In this document: piece by piece, positions 54,906-64,000 of the stretch
Position numbering within the stretch: position 1 is the stretch's first letter
Layout: every line of letters starts with the position of its first letter
Assembly: GCF_949987535.1 (NCBI RefSeq)
Contig: NC_080075.1
Span: 2,914,001-2,978,000 of the forward strand
Reading direction: 5' to 3'
Length of the DNA stretch: 64,000 bases
From: Balaenoptera acutorostrata
Lineage: Eukaryota; Chordata; Mammalia; Artiodactyla; Balaenopteridae
Program-made: the position numbers and the translations under genes
The notes under the pieces: generated by a model
Seen by the model: the letters and a program-made list of their open reading frames with translations, nothing else
Databases searched by the model: none
What the model was told of the DNA's origin: nothing

Positions 54906-57473
54906 ACATGAAAATATAGTTGTTTCTCATGCTTTTCTGTATATAATTAGTGAATATATATGAATTGGCCGAAGCCTTTGCAGCACTGTCAAGCTCTTGA
55001 ATAATTAACGTCTCCTCCATCAAACGGCTGTGGGCTTTCTCTCCCGGGCTCCTTCATGTCCCAATTCATAATCCAGCCTTGGCCCAGCCTGTTGGCGGAC
55101 GACCCGTTGGTGACTGCTGAGAAGAGCTTCACAACCTACCTTAAGAGTTTCCCGAGTTTTTGGTAACTCTCAAGCACAGCTGGTTAGAGAATAAATTGCC
55201 ATGACCTTTCCAAAAAAACAATTTTATTATGGCATCAAAAGCCACCAATTCCACTTTCATAAGTTTATTTTAGGAAAATAATCAGCAGCTAGGTAGGAAG
55301 ATTTATGTCAGGGATACTCATTACAGGATTTTTTTTTTAAATAGTGGAAAACAGAAAAAAACGAAACCAAACAGGGAGTACTGAAGTAACTTAGCTTCTG
55401 GTGCAGTCACATAATGGATGACTTCCAGCCACCAGAAATCACTTCAAAACATGAACAAAAACCCTACCAAAACACTAAGCTAAGTTGTGGGATAGTATGA
55501 TCCAAATTTTGCAAAAGAAATACACATTTTTATATGTAAGTTTAAAAAACTAGAATATCTTTAATTTTCTTTATGCGTTTGGGTAAAAAACAAGTTTTCA
55601 TTTCTACAAGGAGCAAATTACCTCTATAATAAAAAATCATCAGTAGATAGGATTTTTAGGGAACATTTATTCCTAAGGATGGAAAGTACTCCATTCTCTA
55701 AATCTAAACTTTAAGGTATAGCATCACCTCACGTCTAGTTAAGAACTTACCCACATCTGCTTATTGCATCATTTGAGAAGGAAAGATTCGAGGAAAACAG
55801 AGCAGGGGGTCGGGGAGTGAAGAGGATGTGGGGGAAGAAGAGGGTCTGTAGGTTCACACGAAGGTATCATGGCGATTTAGACTCTGGGGACAAAACCCCG
55901 GTGGACCCGCACACGTTGGGGAGCGTCTGAGCGGGTGCATCTCAGTGGTCCCAGGGCTCCCTGCCGGGAAAGCGGTTCCTAGCAGCCTGGACTGCCTGCT
56001 TCCTGAGAGGCCCGGCAAATCCCGTGACAATCGAAGCCTTGGGGAGACAGAGCCTCCTGCTCCCCACAGAGTTTCTCCCTTCACGCTTTGCAAGCAAATT
56101 ACGCTTTGCGCTTTTCCATATGCATTTATAAAGTTATTCAGTCCTGTTTGTCTTTTATGGTGAGGTGAGTGACCCTTTCTTCATGGTTTAATAAAACATC
56201 CGAAGTCTTCATGACACCACAGCAAAGCACCGCAAGGAGGGGAGACTGCAGCAGCATTTCAATGAGGGAGGAAATGAGAAATGAGTCCCCAAAGGACACT
56301 TAATAAGGAACAGCAAACCTGTCTTTTCAAAAATGCTTCTGGAAATGAGCTTGGCTGTTTTTTTCCGGCTGGATGGTTGGCAAAGGGACAGCAACTGCCA
56401 GAGGCAGCAGGAGAGAGCGCTGGGGAGCTGGAACACGCAGATCCCTGCAAGGGACCGGCCTTATTACCCCGGCCTTGGGGATGGTCAGACGCTTACCTGG
56501 ACACCTCCAGGCTGAGCTGGCATATCAGCACCCTCGGATTCCTGGTTGCGGAAGGTACCGTTCTGGTCACACCTGTGCGTTTCTCATACAGGTGAGTTCT
56601 TTCTGTTCCTATCACACTAAGTAGGAAAAATCCCTCTGTGCTGCAGCCCCTCCCTCGTTCTCTCTGAGCCAGGTGCTCGGGCACCTCTCCTATTCTTAGA
56701 TCACCTCGTCCCCGGCTCCTCCAGGAGAAAAGGGCAGAGGGCGGAAGGTAAACCAAGACTGTCTGCTACAGTGCCCTCGCGCGCCCGCCCCAAATAACGT
56801 GCGCACACGCGCACACACCATGCTATTGTGTTCCAACATCCTTTTATTCTTACACAATCCAGATGTAACCACCCCTAGGGTCCCCAGCCCTGTTTTCTTG
56901 AGCTGCTCAATCGCCATGGCCTGGCCCCGGCCCCCATCTCTGCAGGTCCACCTTGCCATCAGCCACCGGTCTGCACCTTCCAATAGGCGAAGCTTTGAAA
57001 GTATACTCTTTCCTTTAACATAATCAAATTCTTGGCAGACTCCGTCTCAATCGCTGTTGATTGTGGTTTTAAATTATAAATTTTGTATCTTGGCAAAAGT
57101 CATCTCTTAGTGGCTGCAAATTTTCAAACACCTTTTGTGCCTAAAAGGTTAAATGTGGCAACTCTCTTCTCGGCCCAGTCATCAACGCACATGCAATTTC
57201 TGTGTCTGGACGCACATCCCCAGGCGCTGGGGGCTAGAGGCAAAGAGAGAGGCACCATCTTGGGTTGATTGTGTTTATTTTACATCGAGAAGAGGCTCGG
57301 TTATGAAATTTGCACTTAGGACTTAAGAATGTCTGTGTGTGCGAAGATCGCTCACTTTTCAAAATCGTGCAGTCTTGGCAGAAACTGCTGGGAGTCCCCC
57401 AGCTCCTCCTCTCCTTCTGTGCTGAGAGAGCCTTGACTGGACACGTGGGCCCCTGACTAGGGACTCAGTCTCC

Positions 57474-57750
57474 CAGCCTCCTTTGCAGCCGGCGTGATCA
57501 TGTGACATCTCCCAGCCTCCTTTGCAGCCGGCATGATCACGTGACTCATCCCCCAGCCTCCTTTGCAGCTGGCGTGATCATGTGACTCATCCCTCAGCCT
57601 CCTTTGCAGCCTGTGTGATCATGTGACATCTCCCAGCCTCCTTTGCAGCCGGCATGATCACGTGACTCATCCCCCAGCCTCCTTTGCAGCTGGTGTGATC
57701 ATGTGACTCATCCCTCAGCCTCCTTTGCAGCCGGCGTGATCATGTGACTG
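57474..57750. repeat. Seven-copy tandem array, 39-41 bp units, with three-unit higher order
   Basis: Each unit starts CAGCCTCCTTTGCAGC and contains TGATCA followed by YGTGAC. Units 1-3 and 4-6 are near copies of each other (39+41+41 bp), and unit 7 closes the array. Units 2 and 5 carry CACGTGAC where the others have CATGTGAC. Confidence 0.92.
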
Positions 57751-59744
57751 GGCTCTGGACCAGGGAAGACCAGGGGAGTGTGGATGTGCCTTATCCCACC
57801 CTCCTGCGCACTCTCGCCTCCTGAGGAGCCAGGACACAGACCTGGCTGCGGCCTGCACTGACCCCAGAGGTGAGGACGAGGCCCCAGGGACAATGCACAC
57901 CGAGATGGGCGGAGCCTGAGTCCCGAACGAGCCGGTGGGCAGGGAGCCCACCTCACAGCTGGACTTCCGTGAGAGTGGGCGGGGTTACTTTTTAAGGTTA
58001 GCGCTGGGGGGTCTGTTCCAGCAGCTCTGCCCATTTCCCCTAGCCCACTGCCTCCCTCCCGGCCTCCCTCCCGCCTGCATCCCTGCATTCCCGGCTCCGC
58101 CACCCAGCTGTCTGCGGCCCTTAGAACCACCGAGAACAGTGGGGTGTGACCTCAGGCTGTCTCTCCAGCCTGGGAGTAGGGTGGCACTACCCACCCATCC
58201 CTGCCCCTAGCAGCCCAGGGGGGCTGACTCACAGCCCTGGGAGCGTTTTGAGCGGAATGAAGTGGTCATTTCAGGCCACCGAGTCCATGCTCCTGGCTTC
58301 AGTAGCTGTTGTGTTCTTGTCAGCCGACCCTGAAATCTTACAAGCACATGAAGACAAGGAAAGGACAGGACAGCCAGTTTCTGAAACACGTTTTTACCCT
58401 TGCCCCAAGCAGACAAAGCTGGGACGTAAGCAGGTTGACAACACGACTCTAGCGATTACTGCCCCGGTATATCCAGCCCAGGCGTGGGATTAGGTCCTCA
58501 TATACATTATGTCATGTGTTCCTCTCGGGGGCCTCTGGCTGGGAGTGTCTCCCTCATTTAGGAGGCCAGGAAGCTGGACACAGAATCACTTGCTGGAGGC
58601 AAGGCTGCTGACTGCGTGAACAAGGGGAGCACAGCAACGTTGGAAATACTTCACATGGCAGATTTTTAGTCCCAGAGAAAGCGTGTCCTGTTAATCATGT
58701 CAGGGGAAACTACGCCGGGGCTCAGAGTAGCCAAGTAGGAATTGATCTAGACTTTGCTCTTCATCTTGGTTGTCAGAATGTCCTAGAGAACCTTTGCCTT
58801 TATTTCACCCCAACAGCAGGGGGCCGAGATTCATGACGACGAGGTAGTGGATTTCCCCGGGTGGTGAGGATTAGGGTGACACTTCTGAGACTTACCGTGT
58901 CTCGTTTTCTGAGGCAAGGCTCTCCCACGGGCCGTCACCACCACAGTCACTGCCCAGGACCCCACAGAAACAATTCAGCTCCCAGGGTTTGGGGGAAGTC
59001 CAGGGCCAGAGAGAAGATGAAAACATAATACAGAGAAGCAGTGGTCGCCCTGCAGGCATCAGGGAAGGAGACAAGAACTTGCTATTTATGTAGTATTTTA
59101 AGAAGTTCCTTGAAGGCCCAGCGAGGCTGGAGAGAATCAGGAAGTCAGCAGAGTGAAAGTCAGAGGTGAAACTAAGTGGCTGGAATTATCTAGCAGGGTG
59201 GGGAGTTTTTAAAAATGTGGGCGCCCTGTTGTGACCCTCACACTGCTGAATCTGCCCTTTAGTCATTGCAGCTCGGCTAGTGGCTTACAGGTTCTGGACT
59301 AGACTTCCCGAAGTGGGTGTATCTCAGGAGGTGTCCGACCCCAGATTCCTGGTGTACTAGTCGTGGCTCTGGCGCTAATTTTGGCAAGAAACACAGTCTT
59401 ATACACTGAAAGAGCAGTAATACTTTACTTAAAATATATACAAAATTATTACTTTGAAACATATATATTACTATCCAACATACATCATGTAACACTGCTT
59501 GATGTAAATTTTGGTACCTTCATTCGTTCAGTTTTGGATTTCTCTTTTACACGAGGCTCCTGAAGAACGTTCATTTAAGAATGCCCACCGGAGGGGAGGT
59601 GCCCAGAGGCCTGGTCCCCGTGGTGGTCTGGCTGTGCTCTTGGACACCACTGAGACTGTGCAACTCTGCCTCGCGGGGGGCACTCGGGACACAGAAGTGA
59701 GGGGACCCACCTCAATCAATCACATGCCATTGACCATCTTCAAC

Positions 59745-59805
59745 CAATCTCTATCTCTCTCCTCTCTCATCTGTCTCCCTCTCCTCTCTCTGTCTCCCTC
59801 ACTCT
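59745..59805. repeat. CT-rich simple repeat
   Basis: A run of CTCTCT and CTCCCT steps. Confidence 0.75.
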
Positions 59806-60109
59806 AGGTATACAACGGTCTGGGGGGTCTGGGCCTGGGTGTAAAAGGAGGGTGAAGTTGGTGAGAAAAAGTGCCGATTATTTTCTGGAAAAGCCCTCGT
59901 CTGGACTTAGGTTAATGTGAATTATGTTATCCTTTTTTTTTGCTTCTGTCACAGGAGGAAAGCATGGGAATGGGGAGCTGGTCTCTTCATACAACCTTGG
60001 AAAGGAAATGAGAAGAAAAACACAAAGGGGAGCGTCTGTGCTTGAGTTACAGTTATCCTGAGATAAATCAGACATCTGCCTTTGGGCCCAGCCTGTGCGT
60101 GACTCATCA

Positions 60110-60165
60110 CCATCCCCTACAGTGCCTTGCATCTCGTAGGCACTTAATAAATGCTCACTGCATGG
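60110..60165 (+). repeat. L2/MIR 3' end fragment
   Basis: GTGCCTTGCATCTCGTAGGC followed by ACTTAATAAATGCTCACTG, the conserved L2/MIR tail. Confidence 0.6.
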
Positions 60166-61629
60166 ATGGATAAACGAAGGCAGGGGATCTGGTGACTACA
60201 AGTGGAAAACATGCACATGGCAGGGACCTCGGCAGGGATGTGGGAGACCCTCTAGGCCTGCTTCCTCGCTTAGCAGATGGGGAAACCGAGGCCCAGAGAA
60301 GTGGGGGTGAAACGAGCAAGGTCACGTGACTAGTTCCTGATGGAGTTAGACTTAGAACCATATTTTCTAAATTTATCCTTAAATTTCCCACTCTCTTCAG
60401 ATCTGAAGCTGTAAAGAGAGCTCCGTGGACTCAACCGTGTGCCCTGACCTCAGGAAAGTCACCCCCACCATCAGAAGCTCCCAGTGGTAAAGGGGGCCCT
60501 GGGTGTAGAGGCTGGGTGTACGAGACAAGCAGCAGGTCCCCTCTAGGCAGCTGCCCTCCTGGGATCCCAATCCTGCCTGGGCTGGGGGACCAAGGTCCTG
60601 GGGGGGTGGCCCCGATGGCAGCGGTCAGACCCCTGCGGCCCTGAGTGAGGTAGAGGAACACAGAGGTCAGTGGGAGCGGGTCGTTGCGTCCCCGCCGCAG
60701 GTCCTGGGACGGGGTGATGCGGCAGCGTCAGCGCGTCCAGAGGAACATGTAGACAAAGCCCCCGACTGCTTCTGGGGCTGAAAGCAAGTCGCCACAAGTG
60801 CTTGCTGGAAAGATGGATCACAGGAGAAGGAGCGTGGTTCCCGCCCACGGGGAAAGATGGAATGAGGACAAGGGCGGCCCGGGGACCAGAGGCGAGAGAG
60901 AGGGAAGGGGCAGGGGCTGTCAGGCAGGCAGGGAGGCGACAGGCTTCAGGGTGAGGGGCGGGTGGGCCGGTCCAGGGGGGAGGGTTGAGGATGTGCGCTG
61001 GGGTGGGCTTGTCATTTCAGCTGAGCGGCCCCCGAACATCCTCTGGGCTTCAAGCCACCAAGGCCTCCCACGTGTCACACGGGGGCAGCTGAAAAGCCCG
61101 GGGGCTCCTCTGCTTCCCGCGTGGTTTTGGTTTATAGAACGGACGATTTGGCATCGTCCAAAATGCACTTCTGACCGACGTAAAGAACCTGGCACGTTCC
61201 CACGACGTACGCCACAGACACAGACGCCCCTGAAGAACGCTGGCGCCCAGTGCAGGGCCTGATGACCCAGAGGCGAACCCACTTGGGTTTCTCGCGTCAG
61301 AACATGGTACCACGGCTGTCTCCGAGGCAGATCTTGAGAGCGCCCTTCAGACAGAGCCGTCCTCCTGCCCCGCAGCCAACCTCCCTCCCTGCTCCCCTCG
61401 CCTCCCTAACTCCTTCATCACCCACCCGTTTCCCCTTTTGTCGTGACTGCCGTCCAATTTCCATCAGACCCGCCGGGAGAAACAAAGATAATTCATCGTG
61501 CCAACCCGGCAGCCGCAGCTCACACGGTAACGAATGAGTCCCTTTGTGCTTAAGAGGCCCCCCCAGGTGCTGACTGCACGGAAGTCCCAGGAAGCCGAGC
61601 GGGGGGCAGAGGGCTCACCGCCACCCCCT

Positions 61630-62900
61630 CCCTACACGGCGGACTGGTTTTCGGTGCACGCGTAGACGGTGCTCGGCTGGATTCGCCTCCGGATCCGCTC
61701 AGGCACTTTGGGGAGGATCTGGAAGGTCTGGGGCAGCAGCTCCAGGCAGGCCTCGCGGAACTTCTTGATTCGCCAGCAGTAGACGATGGGGTTGAAGACG
61801 GACTTGAGGTAGCTGAGCCCTAGGATGCAAGAGCTGGTGGCGTAGAACGAGGGGCCGCAGTAGAACCTCCGGCTGAACACCGACAGCAGGCTGTAGACGG
61901 AGTGCGGCAGCCAGCACAGCGAGAAGCCCACGAAGAGGATCAGGATGGTGGTGAAGGCCTTGGTTTTGAAGCTCAGGTCCAGGCTGACCTGCTGCTGCCG
62001 CTGGAGCCGCCGCAGGCCGGCGCGGGGCAGCCGCCGCAGGTCCAGGCTGTCCGACTGGTTGTGCACGCGCACGGCGTTCTTGCGCACCGTGTGCAGGATG
62101 CCCAGGTAGGAGCCGAGCATCACGGCGAAGGGCGCGAAGAAGGCGGCGCCCAGCAGCGCCAGCACGTAGGCGCGGCCGGCCGGCAGTTCGGTGTAGCCCA
62201 GCACGCACTGCGGGGCCCGCGCCGGCACCTCCACCAGCGGCCAGGCGGCCAGCGACGGGGCCGAGACGCAGAAGGACAGCGCCCAGGACGCGGCGATGAT
62301 CACCTTGGCCCTGCGGGGGTTCAGCCTGTCCTGGCGCTGGACGATGATGAGGAAGCGGTCCACGCTGATGATGAGCAGGATGGCCACGCCCTCCAGGACG
62401 AAGAACCAGTAGAGCGCGGCCGAGAGACGGCAGAAGGCGTCCCCGAAGTGCCAGCGGACGGTGACGAGGGTGACGGCGGTGAAGGGCATGCAGCACAAGG
62501 ACAGCATGATGTCCGAGAAGGCCAGCGTGGCCAGCAGCAGGTTGATGGCGGAGCGCATGGCCGGCCTCTGGTACACGATGACGCAGACCACGGCGTTGCC
62601 GAGGAGCCCCACCACGATCATCAGCATCATGAGGGCCGCCAGGGACATCCTGAGGGGCGCCGGCGGGGCGGGGGGCCCGGGGTCTGCCGCGTAGCTCCCG
62701 TCGGGCAGCGGGTGTTCGTAGGTCTCGAGGGACGAGCGGTTACAGGCCATCGTGGAGGGCAGCCTGGAGCCGGGGCAGAGGGGAGAGGAAGGGCCTCAGC
62801 GCCTCGGGGGCTGCGGCGTTCTGCCTGCCGGCTGCAGCGACCGCCCGGTTGTCTTGGATCTGGAGGGCGCTGCAAGGGCTGGGAGGAGCTTCCCTCTTCG
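61630..62900. promoter_or_regulatory. CpG island over GPR45
   Basis: CpG density is high through the single coding exon and about 150 bp upstream of it. The upstream part may hold the promoter or the 3' end of a 5' UTR intron. Confidence 0.6.
61632..62750 (-). CDS. GPR45: GPR45, orphan class-A GPCR (PSP24 family), 372 aa
   Basis: An intact uninterrupted reading frame of 372 codons, the same length as human GPR45, with a good start context (A at -3, G at +4) and TAG at 61632-61634. It is a seven-helix receptor of the plasma membrane, described mainly from brain; no ligand is firmly established. Landmarks: N-glycosylation site N4-R-S; TM1 with G51-N52; TM2 LAFSD with D80; C107 and C182 for the extracellular disulfide; TM3 end D131-R-F instead of DRY, as in its family; TM4 W156; TM6 C279-W-L-P; TM7 N320-P-I-V-Y; tail cysteine C335, a possible palmitoylation site. 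The extracellular N-terminus (residues 8-33) is Pro-rich and is the part least like human. The frame is extremely GC-rich and forms its own CpG island, so long antisense frames over it are shadows. Confidence 0.98.
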   Translation of the reverse strand: MACNRSSLETYEHPLPDGSYAADPGPPAPPAPLRMSLAALMMLMIVVGLLGNAVVCVIVYQRPAMRSAINLLLATLAFSDIMLSLCCMPFTAVTLVTVRWHFGDAFCRLSAALYWFFVLEGVAILLIISVDRFLIIVQRQDRLNPRRAKVIIAASWALSFCVSAPSLAAWPLVEVPARAPQCVLGYTELPAGRAYVLALLGAAFFAPFAVMLGSYLGILHTVRKNAVRVHNQSDSLDLRRLPRAGLRRLQRQQQVSLDLSFKTKAFTTILILFVGFSLCWLPHSVYSLLSVFSRRFYCGPSFYATSSCILGLSYLKSVFNPIVYCWRIKKFREACLELLPQTFQILPKVPERIRRRIQPSTVYACTENQSAV

Positions 62901-63618
62901 GGAGCAACTGGCTGGGCTCCGCGATTCATCCATCACAGCCTCCGCATCTCCGTGACAACCGACGGTGTCCTCAGCTTTCTACTTGGACGCTCTCAGGGGC
63001 CTGGAGCAAAGAAGCACGAAAGAGAACGGGGTTAGACCTTCCAAGCGCGGGTTGGATAGAGCAGTTTTTGCCTTTTACAGGTATTTTAAACATCAGAGTG
63101 GCGATGACTCACTTACTTACCACGTGGCACAAGGCTTGGTCTTCACAAATACGCCGAGCCTTGTCACATCACCCAGGAAACCTGATTAGACCCACCTTGT
63201 GGGGGACCAGACTTTGTAATCAACATTGCCATAATCAGCATGTATTTTATAACTTGAATTATAAACAGCCTGATCCAGTGACGCTTTGGACAAGGCAACC
63301 CCCCGTAGAAAGCCAGCTCCATGGGGGCAGGGTTTGGTCTGTGTTGTTTGCTGTGTCCCCAGCGGAGAAGATGCTCAACAGAAATTTTGTGGAGTAAATC
63401 AATGGTAGTTGATGCCGCTGCTATTTGTTAAGTGTGGAGTCACGTGCAGTTGTAAGAAATAATCCAGCAAGATCCCAGGTACCCTTCCCCCAATTTCCCC
63501 TAGTGGTAACACTTTGGATAACTGCAGTGCTGCTAGACTGCTAGAATGTTACTTTTGGAAACGCTGATGAAAAGGAGGACACTCTCCCCCGAGATAAACC
63601 CTTTTAAAGGGTGCTATT
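62751..63618. other. Region upstream of GPR45
   Basis: CpG-rich for about 150 bp and then ordinary sequence. On the minus strand a pyrimidine tract followed by GGCTCCAG lies 14 nt before the GPR45 ATG (acceptor AG at 62765-62764), which could be a splice acceptor of a 5' UTR intron. No other gene is visible. Confidence 0.5.
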
Positions 63619-63822
63619 GGGGCTTCCCTGATGGACAGTGGTTAAGAATCCGCCTGCCAATGCAGGCGACACAGGTTCGATCCCTGGTCCAGGAAGACCC
63701 ACATGCTGTGGAGCAACTAAGCCCATGTGCCATAAGCCTGCGCTCTAGAGCCCGGGAGCCACAACTACTGAGCCCGTGTGCCACAGTGAAGATCCAGCAC
63801 AGCCAAAAATTAAAAAAAAAAA
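63619..63822 (+). mobile_element. CHR-type SINE, shortened form
   Basis: From GGGGCTTCCCTGATGGACAG to AGCCAAAAATTAAAAAAAAA; internal deletions reduce it to about 204 bp. Confidence 0.9.
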
Positions 63823-63833
63823 GGATGCTGTGG

Positions 63834-64000
63834 GGGCTTCCCTGGTGGCGCAGTGGTTGAGAGTCTGCCTGCCAATGCAGGAGACACGGGTTCGAGCCCT
63901 GGTCTGGGAAGATCCCACATGCCGCGGAGCAGCTAGGCCCGTGAGCCACAACTACTGAGCCTGCGCGTCTGGAGCCTGTGCTCCGCAACAAGAGAGGCCG
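63834..64000 (+). mobile_element. CHR-type SINE of another subfamily, cut by window end
   Basis: Starts GGGGCTTCCCTGGTGGCGCA with GGTTGAGAGTCTGCC and later GAGCCTGCGCGTCTGGAGCC, the variant common in younger cetacean copies. It follows the previous SINE by about 12 bp in the same direction. Confidence 0.92.

Larger units (their letters stand above)
50236..61631. other. Intergenic region between TGFBRAP1 and GPR45
   Basis: Both flanking genes point into it. It contains L1 3' ends (52003-52170, 54725-54905), a SINE (53515-53865), GT and ATTC microsatellites, a seven-copy tandem array (57474-57750), an L2/MIR tail (60110-60165) and a TC-rich run (59745-59805). Unique-looking stretches at 50.3-52.0, 54.9-57.4 and 57.8-59.7 kb carry only short random frames. 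Confidence 0.6.

Noticed and set aside
60543..60848. Minus-strand frame near 60.7 kb with a short hydrophobic stretch ending MFLWTR
   Set aside because: A short, stop-broken GC-rich stretch. I could not tie it to any gene, and nothing marks it as a pseudogene (no A tail, no duplication).
61699..63035. Large alternative frames over GPR45, including a 377-residue + strand one
   Set aside because: They are shadows of a very GC-rich receptor gene, with low-complexity Arg/Ala/Gly/Gln composition.
63834..64000. tRNA-like A and B boxes that might be taken for tRNA genes here and in the other SINEs
   Set aside because: They are the tRNA-derived heads of SINEs, lacking a proper cloverleaf and present in many copies.

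Overview
This is nuclear DNA from a mammal, most likely a cetacean (whale or dolphin). The window carries more than a dozen tRNA-derived SINEs of the CHR type found in cetaceans, hippos and ruminants, plus cetartiodactyl-style L1 3' ends. I see none of the Bov-B or Bov-tA repeats expected in a ruminant. Genes are split into exons with GT-AG introns, and there are two CpG islands.

The main gene is TGFBRAP1 on the + strand. It encodes the TGF-beta receptor-associated protein 1, the mammalian Vps3-like subunit of the CORVET endosomal tether. A CpG-island promoter with a probable non-coding first exon lies at about 2.4-3.0 kb. A 13 kb first intron full of old L1 sequence follows. Eleven coding exons run from 16,053 to 47,521. 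Joined, their reading frames give 859 residues with no stop or frameshift, and every coding intron has GT-AG ends. The 3' UTR probably runs to a poly(A) signal near 48.9 kb or 50.2 kb.

An 11 kb intergenic stretch (50.2-61.6 kb) separates it from GPR45, an intact orphan class-A GPCR on the - strand (61,632-62,750) with a single coding exon. The two genes converge tail to tail, the same neighbours and orientation known at human 2q12.1. Their products are not known to work together. The first acts on early endosomes in the cytosol, the second is a plasma-membrane receptor of brain.

The accessory content is repeats. There are tRNA-SINEs, almost all antisense to TGFBRAP1 inside the gene, L1 fragments, two MLT1-like LTRs, MIR/L2 fragments and microsatellites. 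There are also two tandem arrays: a 21-copy 33-bp minisatellite ending about 105 bp before TGFBRAP1 exon 11, and a 7-copy array of about 40 bp between the genes. I found no sign of a new multi-gene system. The most interesting items are structural: the minisatellite with an inverted unit at its head, G-quadruplex and hairpin motifs in introns 8 and 10, a SINE with a probable 3' transduction, and a CLEAR-like E-box in the promoter.
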